Below are positions 1 to 5,893 of a stretch of 9,837 nt of DNA, one piece after another (positions within the stretch are counted from its first letter, which is position 1; the number at the start of each line of letters is the position of its first letter). The DNA is from CAYPHA01 sp964410215 (GTDB taxonomy: Bacteria; Calditrichota; Calditrichia; Calditrichales; CAYPHA01): the NCBI GenBank assembly GCA_964410215.1, contig CAYPHA010000114.1, positions 1 to 9,837 of the forward strand. Direction: 5' to 3'. Made by a program: the position numbers and the translations under genes. The notes below the pieces were generated by a model. The model searched no databases. It saw only the letters and a program-made list of their open reading frames with translations, and was not told the origin of the DNA.

Positions 1-465
1 ATCCGCTTTCAGGATATCATCCTTTTCAAATATTACCTGATCTTTATAGGTATGGAACCGGATATCGGAACGGCCCAGCAGATTTCTGATTTTGTCATCC
101 CGCCCGACTGCATAGGGCTCGTAGTCATGATTGACGTATACGTTTGCAATCTGCAGCCGGCTGACCAGTATCTCCCATATCTTTTCCACATTGCCGTGCA
201 GGACGAAAAGGCCGGAACCATGTTTTTTTAGCTGGTCATGTATGACACGTAATGATTTATGTATAAACATGACACGGCGGTCATGCTTATCGTCCAGCGC
301 GCTTAGTATGGATTGGTCAAATATGAATAAAGGAATAACCGGGTGCGGACCGTTCAGTGCATGAAAAAGCCCGGCGTTGTCATCCAGGCGCAAATCACGC
401 CGGAACCAGAAGATATTCACTTTCTCAGATTTATTTGTAATGATCGGAAGATTGCTTGCAATCAT
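1..465 (-). CDS. phrB: Deoxyribodipyrimidine photolyase / cryptochrome family, N-terminal part (3' end off the window)
   Basis: Flavoprotein of the photolyase/cryptochrome family, which uses blue light to split UV-induced pyrimidine dimers in DNA. The visible 155 residues cover most of the N-terminal alpha/beta antenna-binding domain. The family hallmark FWFRRDLRLDDN lies at residues 19-30, followed by PVIPLFIFD (42-50) and the VNHDYEPYAVGRD motif (111-123). The frame is open to the left edge, so the FAD-binding catalytic domain lies outside the window. I chose the ATG at 465-463 because GGAG (477-474) sits 8 nt upstream. A GTG at 420-418, just before the conserved NIFWFRRD, is a weaker alternative start. 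The gene follows the DUF3078 gene in the same direction with a hairpin terminator between them, so it may depend on read-through or its own promoter. Photolyase and cryptochrome subclasses cannot be separated from this fragment. Confidence 0.93.
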   Translation of the reverse strand, partial: MIASNLPIITNKSEKVNIFWFRRDLRLDDNAGLFHALNGPHPVIPLFIFDQSILSALDDKHDRRVMFIHKSLRVIHDQLKKHGSGLFVLHGNVEKIWEILVSRLQIANVYVNHDYEPYAVGRDDKIRNLLGRSDIRFHTYKDQVIFEKDDILKAD

Positions 466-487
466 TAAAATGACTCCGGTTTGATGG

Positions 488-510
488 AAAAGGGCGCCGT
501 TAAAGCGCCC
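488..510 (-). terminator. Hairpin with short T run after the DUF3078 gene
   Basis: A perfect 6-bp GC-only stem, GGGCGC (492-497) and GCGCCC (505-510), encloses a 7-nt loop. On the minus strand it is followed directly by TTTT (491-488). It starts 6 nt after the DUF3078 stop codon and ends upstream of the photolyase ribosome-binding site. The T run is short, so termination may be partial. On the plus strand no T run follows at once, so it is directional. Confidence 0.65.
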
Positions 511-516
511 ATTGGT

Positions 517-1374
517 TTACTCAAGAAAACTATAGGATAAACCGACCGCAAGTGTCTGCTGAAGCTGTCTTTTTGTCGAAATGTCCTTGTCATAAAAAAG
601 TTTGAAATTGAAACTGACATTGATATATTCCGAGACCTTCGCAGTGATCAGGTTGTCCCAGTTAACATCTATCTCATCAAACCGTTCGACGTTGGAGAAT
701 AATTCAAGCTTGGTGGTAAAAAGAACAATTTTATTTAATTTCTGACTGAAGTCGGTAACGGATTCGACACCATATTCGTTTCGTGTTTTCTCGATTTTGT
801 CTGTTGACGGATCATCAGCGTAAGGAACGCTATGCTTATCCGTGAAGGTCTGTTTCATTGCAGCACCGATACGGGTTTTAAAGTTGGCTAAGGGTTCATA
901 CCCCACGCCGATACTTTCCGTGATATAAGCCGGATCGAGGAAGTTGGAAACTTCCACCGTGGTGGTATCGTCGATGTAATTCAGACCTTCGCCAAACTGT
1001 GTGTGTCCCGTTACGGAAACATAGGGATTGACATAGACACCAAGTTTATAGGTAAAGACACTTTCCAGTTTAATCTCATCCGCTGCTTTGCGTGCATCCT
1101 GAGAGCCTGCCCTGGTTTTTCCATAGGCAAATTTTCCGGAATTGGACCAGTTAAATTTTTCCTGGTTATTTACAAGTTTGCCCCTGATTTCCGTTGCCCA
1201 GGACCAGGAATTCTCACCGCCCTGCGACCAGTTGTCAAAACTGTTCTGGGTGAAATTCAGATTGCCGACCAGTTCTTCATGCCAACCGTAAGCAGGCTTT
1301 TCTTCGGCCTCTTGCGCGAATAGCCATCCTGTGGCAAGCGTCAGCAGTATAACGGATAACGTGAGTTTTTGCAT
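517..1374 (-). CDS. DUF3078-family outer-membrane beta-barrel protein
   Basis: A 285-residue secreted protein. Residues 1-20 form a clear signal peptide (charged K3, hydrophobic core, likely cleavage after LFA before QEAEE). The mature part is rich in alternating polar/hydrophobic strands with many Tyr, Phe and Asn residues and no further membrane helices, which fits an outer-membrane beta-barrel. The stretch FTQNSFDNWSQGGENSWSW (41-59) matches the N-terminal signature of the DUF3078 family (Asn-Trp-Ser, then Gly-Gly-Glu-Asn), best known from Bacteroidota and relatives. The family has no established biochemical function. The start is well supported: AAGGAG lies 6 nt before the ATG. The gene begins 32 bp after the mscS-like gene ends, in the same direction, so the two are probably co-transcribed. 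A hairpin terminator follows it. The family call is by motif recall, not a search. Confidence 0.8.
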   Translation of the reverse strand: MQKLTLSVILLTLATGWLFAQEAEEKPAYGWHEELVGNLNFTQNSFDNWSQGGENSWSWATEIRGKLVNNQEKFNWSNSGKFAYGKTRAGSQDARKAADEIKLESVFTYKLGVYVNPYVSVTGHTQFGEGLNYIDDTTTVEVSNFLDPAYITESIGVGYEPLANFKTRIGAAMKQTFTDKHSVPYADDPSTDKIEKTRNEYGVESVTDFSQKLNKIVLFTTKLELFSNVERFDEIDVNWDNLITAKVSEYINVSFNFKLFYDKDISTKRQLQQTLAVGLSYSFLE

Positions 1375-1406
1375 AAATATCTCCTTTTTTAGACTTCAGT
1401 ATTGGC

Positions 1407-2234
1407 TTATGCGCCCGCTGCTTTATAAAGATGAACATCGGTTTGGGGAAACGGTATGGATATATTTTCTTTATCGAAGGCAAGTTTGACTTTTTCCTGC
1501 ATGTCAAAATAGATACCCCAGTAGTTACCGCTTTCACACCAGGCCCGAACCGTAAAATTTACTGAACTGTTTGCCAGCTCCGAAAGTACGATCTGCGGAG
1601 CAGGATCTTTCAGGATGCGGTCATCCGCGTCGACCAGGTTCTGAAGTACGGATTTGGCTTTCGCGATGTCATCCTGATAGCCGATGCCGAATACAAAATC
1701 AACACGGCGGGTGGCTTCGCTGGAGAAGTTGGTAATGGCTCCATTGGAAAGCGATCCATTCGGCAAAATAATCGTTTTGTTATCCGGTGTCTTCAAGACG
1801 GTGTTGAATATCTCGATGGCATTAACCGTTCCCATAAATCCCTGTGCGTCAATAAAATCACCGACTTTGAAAGGTTTGAACAGTAAAATGAGTACACCGC
1901 CGGCAAGATTCGAAAGGCTGCCCTGCAGGGAAAGACCGATAGCAAGGCCGGCCGCACCGAGAATGGCAACGAAAGAGGTTGTTGCAATGCCGAGCATGGC
2001 TGCCACGCTTACAATCAGTACGATCTTTAACCCTAACCGGATCAGGCTGTTGAGAAAACGCTTCAGAGATTCATCCATTCCGGTACGTGTCGAAAAACGG
2101 TCGAACACGTTACCGATCCATTTAATAATCCAAAGTCCAATAACCAGTACGATAATGGCGGTAACGATCTTCGGTGTATAAAGCAACGCCATTTCGGTCA
2201 CCGTTTTCAAAAACGCTTCAAAGTCAATCATCAT
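1407..2234 (-). CDS. mscS: Small-conductance mechanosensitive ion channel (MscS family)
   Basis: Inner-membrane channel of the MscS family, which opens under membrane tension to release solutes during osmotic downshock. At 275 residues it is close to the length of E. coli MscS (286). Visible parts are TM1 at about 22-41, TM2 at about 66-84, and a long third helix at about 87-118. That third helix is the Gly/Ala-rich pore helix, with AAGLAIGLSLQGSLSNLAGG. The cytosolic beta-domain follows with the family signature LFKPFKVGDFI (118-128) and ILPNGSLSNGAITNFS (156-171). The alpha/beta C-terminal domain follows, with VHLYKA near the end. The gene opens with two adjacent ATG codons. AAGGAG sits 3 nt before the first (2234) and 6 nt before the second (2231), so initiation at 2231 may be preferred. 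It heads the leftward unit with the DUF3078 gene downstream. Confidence 0.95.
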   Translation of the reverse strand: MMIDFEAFLKTVTEMALLYTPKIVTAIIVLVIGLWIIKWIGNVFDRFSTRTGMDESLKRFLNSLIRLGLKIVLIVSVAAMLGIATTSFVAILGAAGLAIGLSLQGSLSNLAGGVLILLFKPFKVGDFIDAQGFMGTVNAIEIFNTVLKTPDNKTIILPNGSLSNGAITNFSSEATRRVDFVFGIGYQDDIAKAKSVLQNLVDADDRILKDPAPQIVLSELANSSVNFTVRAWCESGNYWGIYFDMQEKVKLAFDKENISIPFPQTDVHLYKAAGA

Positions 2235-2299
2235 GAGCTCCTTTTTAATGGAAATATAAATTTGTTATTGCGTGAAGTCAGGTCGGAAAAACAATTTGA

Positions 2300-2313
2300 A
2301 ATAAATATTTATT
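2300..2313. repeat. Perfect 14-bp AT palindrome upstream of mscS
   Basis: AATAAATATTTATT is identical to its own reverse complement. It lies just downstream of the candidate mscS -10 element, in the expected 5' untranslated region. It could be an operator half-site pair or simply AT-rich promoter sequence. No regulator is identifiable. Confidence 0.3.
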
Positions 2314-2323
2314 CCAGATCTTT

Positions 2324-2353
2324 ATTATAAACAAAGAGAAAAATTTACATCAA
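2324..2353 (-). promoter_or_regulatory. Candidate sigma-70-type promoter for the mscS unit
   Basis: On the minus strand, TTGATG (2353-2348) and a perfect TATAAT (2329-2324) are separated by 18 nt. Transcription would start near 2317, giving a leader of about 80 nt before mscS. This is a consensus match by eye. If the host belongs to Bacteroidota, its primary sigma factor may recognise a different consensus. Confidence 0.4.
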
Positions 2354-2418
2354 TGACCGTTATCACTTTTTTTATCAGATATAAACACGTGCCGTAATGT
2401 TCAATTTGCGTTTTCAAG

Positions 2419-2448
2419 TTGACATTTATAAAATTCGGGCCCTATATT
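2419..2448 (+). promoter_or_regulatory. Candidate sigma-70-type promoter for the STAS gene
   Basis: A perfect TTGACA (2419-2424) and TATATT (2443-2448) are separated by 18 nt. The initiation point would be near 2455, about 60 nt upstream of the STAS start codon. It faces away from the mscS promoter, so 2235-2515 is a divergent regulatory region. The rest of that region shows no ORF or strong hairpin. Confidence 0.5.
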
Positions 2449-2515
2449 ATTCCTTAAACAAATCCGGAAAAACATAGTCTTGCCATCGGCTTAATAATCC
2501 ACAGGAGTCAACAGT

Positions 2516-2860
2516 ATGCATTTAGTGGAGAAAAAGAACGGGAGTGTTCTTGTCCTATCGATTAAAGGTAAACTGGTCAGTCAGACGGAAACAAATCAGT
2601 TGCACGAAAAAATCAACGAAATCGTTGAAAAAGGTATTGTAAATATCGTGCTCGATCTCAAGCAGGTGAGCTGGCTTGCCAGTCTCGGTATCGGTGCAAT
2701 TATGCGCAACCTTTTAAAAGTGCGTAAAGCCGGCGGTGATCTTCGGCTGACGGGGCTCAGTGACAAAGTAAAAAGCCTTTTCTCGATTACGAAGCTGATT
2801 GGTGTTATACAGATATATGATACGGTCAACGAGGCAACGGATAGTTTTGAAGAAGCGTAA
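2516..2860 (+). CDS. STAS-domain protein, anti-sigma-factor antagonist type
   Basis: A single 114-residue STAS domain, the size of SpoIIAA/RsbV-type anti-anti-sigma factors. Family members bind an anti-sigma kinase to free its sigma factor and are switched off by phosphorylation of one Ser. Visible features are strand-forming VLVLSIKGKLVS (11-22), NIVLDLKQVSWLASLGIGAI (43-62), and GGDLRLTGLSDKVKSLFSITKL at about 73-94. Aligned on the SpoIIAA MDSSGLG loop, this protein reads LASLGIG. The phosphorylatable Ser is kept (S56), but the preceding Asp is Ala and the next Ser is Leu. AGGAG lies 8 nt before the ATG. No anti-sigma kinase, PP2C phosphatase or sigma factor is nearby, so its partner is unknown. 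The downstream PLP-enzyme gene starts 41 bp later and may share the transcript. Confidence 0.9.
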   Translation: MHLVEKKNGSVLVLSIKGKLVSQTETNQLHEKINEIVEKGIVNIVLDLKQVSWLASLGIGAIMRNLLKVRKAGGDLRLTGLSDKVKSLFSITKLIGVIQIYDTVNEATDSFEEA

Positions 2861-2901
2861 ATACGTGCTGGTCTATCACACCCTGCGTTTTAACAGTTGA
2901 T

Positions 2902-3864
2902 ATGGAAATTCCCAATATCGGGGCTGTTTGCGAGGCAGCTCACCGTATCCGCCCATACATACACCGCACCCCTGTCTTAACCTGTAACACACTTGACCGG
3001 CTTTCCAGTGCGCAGCTTTTTTTTAAATGTGAGAATCTGCAGAAAACGGGGGCCTTTAAAATCCGCGGTGCTGCAAATGTTGTTCTCTCTCTGTCTGAAT
3101 CAGAAGTCCGTCGCGGTGTTGCGACCCATTCATCCGGAAACCATGCTGCAGCGCTGGCTTATGCGGCAACTGTCCGGGGGATCAAAGCTTTCGTTGTCAT
3201 GCCGGAAAACAGCAGTGCGGTTAAAATAAAAGCGGTCCGTGAATATGGTGCTGAGATTATTTTCTGTACATCCAGCCTTGACAGCCGGCGGAAAACCCTG
3301 GAAAACCTTATAGCGGAAACGGGTGCCCGTTTTGTGCCACCCTATGATCATCCGGGAATCATCGCCGGCCAGGGGACGGCCGCAATGGAGCTTGTGGAAT
3401 CCATTCCGGAGCTTGATGCTGTCATTGTACCGGTAGGGGGAGGCGGTTTGCTGAGCGGGACGTCGATCGCCGTAAAAGAGACCCTGAAACATGTTTCCGT
3501 TTACGCGGGTGAACCCGAACAGGCTGACGATGCCTTCCGTTCATTGCGGGCGGGACACATAATACCGGTCCAATCTCCGGATACCATAGCGGACGGACTG
3601 AGAACATCTCTGGGAGAACATACATTTGCCGTAATTCAGAAATATGTGGATGAGATTTTTACTGTACCGGAAACGGACATCCTGCGTACGATGTACCTGG
3701 TCTGGCAGCGTATGAAGATGATTATAGAGCCGTCATCAGCCGTTCCCGTCGCGGCTGTTCTAAACCATTCCGGTCATTTTGCAGGGAAGCGCATCGGTGT
3801 CATCATCAGTGGCGGCAATGTCGATTTCAGGAAACTGCCTCCGGAACCACTCTCAGAGGAATGA
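2902..3864 (+). CDS. PLP-dependent serine/threonine dehydratase or serine racemase (fold type II)
   Basis: Cytosolic fold-type II PLP enzyme of 320 residues with no C-terminal ACT domain. It is therefore not the isoleucine-feedback-regulated biosynthetic form of threonine deaminase. The PLP Schiff-base lysine is K53 in KTGAFKIRGA. SSGNH (77-81) contacts the substrate carboxylate, GGGGLLSG (179-186) binds the phosphate, and ISGGN (302-306) lies near the pyridine nitrogen. Several features resemble eukaryotic serine racemase: Ser at S78 of SSGNH, the EPEQADDA motif (204-211) matching its divalent-metal site, and TIADGLRTSLG (228-238). Possible activities are serine racemisation, serine/threonine deamination to 2-oxoacids plus ammonia, or 3-hydroxyaspartate dehydration. 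The ATG at 2902 has no clear Shine-Dalgarno, so translation may be weak or coupled to the STAS gene. Its last 12 bp overlap the opposing gene. Confidence 0.9.
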   Translation: MEIPNIGAVCEAAHRIRPYIHRTPVLTCNTLDRLSSAQLFFKCENLQKTGAFKIRGAANVVLSLSESEVRRGVATHSSGNHAAALAYAATVRGIKAFVVMPENSSAVKIKAVREYGAEIIFCTSSLDSRRKTLENLIAETGARFVPPYDHPGIIAGQGTAAMELVESIPELDAVIVPVGGGGLLSGTSIAVKETLKHVSVYAGEPEQADDAFRSLRAGHIIPVQSPDTIADGLRTSLGEHTFAVIQKYVDEIFTVPETDILRTMYLVWQRMKMIIEPSSAVPVAAVLNHSGHFAGKRIGVIISGGNVDFRKLPPEPLSEE

Positions 3865-4308
3865 CTCCAGCGTACTGTCATCAAACAACCGTCCCATCTG
3901 CTGTTCTCCGCTGACCAGTTTCAGTTTGTGAAACATGCAGCCTTTCTTTGTACACCCCTCTACAAAACTACCGTGTTGCAGTTGGAAAATGAACATAGGG
4001 GAGGAACAGAGGGAACAGGTATCATCAGGGTCCAGCAGGCTGACGCCGCATTCGGGACAAAACAGTTCGGAGACATCCCCTTCGCGCAGCGTGATATCTT
4101 TTTCAATATTGTCAAAGCTGCCGTAAACCGGGTCCAGATAAAGATAGCCACTCTTCCCTTTACAGGACGCTTTTACTTTTATGGAAGGATTCCCATGTAT
4201 TTTTACGGATTCATCGATCAATGAATGACCATTAGGACATGTTGCGTGACGGACATTAATGGATTTGCTGGGAATATCAATTTCAATCTGAATTTTTTCT
4301 TTCTTCAC
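3853..4308 (-). CDS. Unrecognised cysteine-rich, zinc-ribbon-like protein
   Basis: A 151-residue protein I cannot assign to a named family. It carries eight Cys: C24 in TCPNGH, C49, a CPEC pair (C84, C87), a CSLC pair (C98, C101), and C119/C124 in GCTKKGCMFH. The two CxxC knuckles spaced 11 residues apart look like a four-Cys zinc ribbon. The CPNGH and GCxxxxC-H motifs could form a second metal site. There is no signal peptide or membrane helix, so it is probably cytosolic. The start is GTG at 4308, with AAGGAG 9 nt upstream; the opening residues are Lys/Glu-rich. Its stop lies inside the 3' end of the PLP-enzyme gene (12-bp tail-to-tail overlap). A candidate promoter lies at 4352-4380. Cys spacing and base composition favour a genuine gene. 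Function is unknown. Confidence 0.8.
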   Translation of the reverse strand: MKKEKIQIEIDIPSKSINVRHATCPNGHSLIDESVKIHGNPSIKVKASCKGKSGYLYLDPVYGSFDNIEKDITLREGDVSELFCPECGVSLLDPDDTCSLCSSPMFIFQLQHGSFVEGCTKKGCMFHKLKLVSGEQQMGRLFDDSTLESFL

Positions 4309-4351
4309 TGCCTTACTCTCCTTTATGCAGAAAATTATTCAAACCATCCGA

Positions 4352-4380
4352 AATATGCTAAATGAAATGCTGACGTGCAA
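4352..4380 (-). promoter_or_regulatory. Candidate promoter for the cysteine-rich protein gene
   Basis: On the minus strand, TTGCAC (4380-4375) and CATATT (4357-4352) are separated by the ideal 17 nt, each close to the sigma-70 consensus. The start point would be near 4345, about 35 nt upstream of the GTG start. Confidence 0.38.
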
Positions 4381-4412
4381 AAAAAATATGGCAGATGCAG
4401 GTCAGTTACAGC

Positions 4413-4437
4413 TATAATTAAATGAATTTATTTAATT
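4413..4437 (+). promoter_or_regulatory. Perfect -10 box overlapping an 8-bp inverted repeat
   Basis: TATAAT (4413-4418) is a consensus -10 element about 70 nt upstream of the 117-residue gene. No good -35 hexamer lies at 16-18 nt, which may mean activator dependence. The -10 overlaps a perfect inverted repeat, AATTAAAT (4416-4423) and ATTTAATT (4430-4437), with a 6-nt spacer. A repressor bound there would block the start site. In an AT-rich spacer the repeat could also be chance. Confidence 0.4.
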
Positions 4438-4483
4438 TTTGTTAGAAATATCCGACTAACAGAGTATCTGATACTAACAGGAG
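4436..4483 (+). promoter_or_regulatory. Leader with a duplicated ACTAACAG and possible SD-sequestering pairing
   Basis: ACTAACAG occurs at 4455-4462 and again at 4473-4480, where it runs into the AGGAG ribosome-binding site (4479-4483). The upstream TTTTTGTTAG (4436-4445) could pair with either copy. Pairing with the second copy would also cover the Shine-Dalgarno. A third small hairpin, AGTAT (4463-4467) with ATACT (4471-4475), lies between them. This suggests a leader that could adopt alternative structures, but it matches no riboswitch class I know. Confidence 0.25.
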
Positions 4484-4490
4484 AATAAAA

Positions 4491-4844
4491 ATGTTCAACA
4501 ATCACACATGGACCGCGATTCAGAAACACATCAAGTACCAGTCACAGAATTCAGCAGGTCATTACATGGTTTTTTCTCAGCCCGGGGATCACCTGTATTT
4601 TATAAAACTAGTCCGTGACGATATTCATATGGCAGATAAAAAAGATCCGCAAACATTCACACTCGTTTCTAAAGATTCCTTTGAAGCGGTTTATAACGAA
4701 TTGGTTTATAATCGCGAATTATCGCACAGTCAGGCCCTCGGTTATACGAAGGAGAAACAATGGGCCTCCGCATTAATGGCCGTTCTCGCACTCCTGCCTG
4801 ATGTTCAGCTGGACAAGAAAACGGGTATCCTGAAATACCGTTAA
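4491..4844 (+). CDS. Hypothetical protein, 117 residues
   Basis: A small protein of unknown function. It has no cysteine, signal peptide or convincing transmembrane helix. The only strongly hydrophobic stretch, ASALMAVLALLPDV (about 92-105), is short and probably an amphipathic or buried helix. The N-terminal half is strand-like with aromatics (HYMVFSQPGDHLYFIKLV, about 24-41). A helical segment follows, with FEAVYNELVYNRELSHSQALGY at about 64-85. The middle holds DDIHMADKKDPQTFTLVSKD. Expression signals are good: AGGAG sits 7 nt before the ATG and a consensus TATAAT lies upstream. It is flanked by oppositely oriented genes on both sides, so it is transcribed alone. I do not recognise the family. 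Confidence 0.75.
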   Translation: MFNNHTWTAIQKHIKYQSQNSAGHYMVFSQPGDHLYFIKLVRDDIHMADKKDPQTFTLVSKDSFEAVYNELVYNRELSHSQALGYTKEKQWASALMAVLALLPDVQLDKKTGILKYR

Positions 4845-4897
4845 CCGGCGCTGTCTGTACCTTTTCATACAGCCATGGCAGGAGGCAGGTAACCTGA

Positions 4898-5893
4898 CTA
4901 TGGCAGATATTTCTTACTGGCCAGGTATTCGTCAATCTGGTAATTGAGATAATCTGATTTTACCGATCGATCAATAGCGAAAGCCGCAATCCCTTCTACA
5001 CGTTCTCTTGCATTTAAAGATACTTTTTCTGTCAATCCGGATTCATATTTAGCCGTCTCTTCAGGATCGATAACATGGGTGTTTCCTTCAACGTCCTGCA
5101 GCGTCAGCTTTTCAGGATCAAATTCAAGAGCATCGCCGCTGTTATTCAGACCGGTAATATCGAATAGAAGATAGTTGCCACTTCTTTTAATGCCGGCAAT
5201 GGCAAAGGGGAAAACCTGGTCTGTGTCGAGGATACGAATTGTTTTTTCTCTGATATCTTTCAACTGTTTTGCAGCTTCTTCACTTTCGGGATTAAAAAAT
5301 ACGGCACGGTTCAGATACCGCTCGGCGGTCATGTACAGCTCTTCGTTTGTCCGCTCTTTCCTGGCCTGTTTTAAGAAGTCAACTCCTTTGTCAAACATCC
5401 GTTGAAAATTCTGTTGTTTGATGGAGGCAAGCAGGGAGTCTGCAGCCGTGTTGTTCTCGTCATAAGCCAGTGCTTTTTCCAGATTGTCCAGAGTCTTGGT
5501 GAAATACTGCTCTTTCTGAATTTCATTTAAGGGTTTCGTGGTATAATAGGCATTGGCAAAGTGGAAAAGCATATCACTGTAATGTGCTTCAAATTCCGGC
5601 GTAATATCATCCGGGATGAAGCGTTCACCTTTTTCGAAATTACCTGAAAAGGAATCGATATTCTTCGTGCGTTGAAACAGTTTATGGCCGCGTTTCATAT
5701 AAGTGAGTGCGATTTTTTTATCGATCAGGGAGTTCTCGGGCTGTTCTTTCTTCGCCTGCATGTAATAATTTAAAGCCGGGCCGTAACTCCCCTCGGAATA
5801 AGCACGGTCACCGTCGGCTACAGGGTCACTGCCACAGGAAAAAATCAGAAAGCCGGTGAAGGAGATTACAAAAAAAGAAAACAAATATTTCAT
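4898..5893 (-). CDS. Lipoprotein with TPR-like helical repeats and a C-terminal beta-sandwich-like domain
   Basis: A 331-residue predicted outer-membrane lipoprotein. I place the start at the ATG at 5893-5891, because AGGAG lies 6 nt upstream and a signal sequence begins at once (MKYLFSFFVISFTGFLIFSC). The same frame is open to an ATG at 5938, which would put 15 polar residues before the signal and is unlikely. C20 in IFSC is the lipobox cysteine. G21 is not the Asp of inner-membrane retention, so outer-membrane sorting is likely. Residues about 26-60 (GDRAYSEGSYGPALNYYMQA), 130-160 and 165-215 (AERYLNRAVFFNPESEEAAKQL) look like TPR helices. Residues about 224-310 switch to beta-rich sequence with FDITGLNNSG, LTLQDVEGNTHVIDPEE and RVEGIAAFAI, recalling DUF4352-like domains. 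It may be a scaffold or assembly factor. No convincing terminator separates it from the convergent upstream gene. Confidence 0.83.
   Translation of the reverse strand: MKYLFSFFVISFTGFLIFSCGSDPVADGDRAYSEGSYGPALNYYMQAKKEQPENSLIDKKIALTYMKRGHKLFQRTKNIDSFSGNFEKGERFIPDDITPEFEAHYSDMLFHFANAYYTTKPLNEIQKEQYFTKTLDNLEKALAYDENNTAADSLLASIKQQNFQRMFDKGVDFLKQARKERTNEELYMTAERYLNRAVFFNPESEEAAKQLKDIREKTIRILDTDQVFPFAIAGIKRSGNYLLFDITGLNNSGDALEFDPEKLTLQDVEGNTHVIDPEETAKYESGLTEKVSLNARERVEGIAAFAIDRSVKSDYLNYQIDEYLASKKYLP

Noticed and set aside
1684..2181. Long open frame on the plus strand opposite mscS.
   Set aside because: It lies wholly within the strongly supported MscS coding region, has low-complexity antisense character and no recognisable domain. 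It is a shadow frame.
4855..4872. Small hairpin CTGTA/TACAG with an 8-nt loop between the two convergent genes.
   Set aside because: The stem is only 5 bp, not GC-rich, and has no adjacent T run on either strand, so it is not supported as a terminator.
4387..4908. The 10-mer TATGGCAGAT appears three times (4387, 4628, 4899) around the 117-residue gene.
   Set aside because: Flanking bases differ at every copy, two copies lie inside coding sequence, and spacing is irregular. It looks like chance rather than a repeat family or attachment site.
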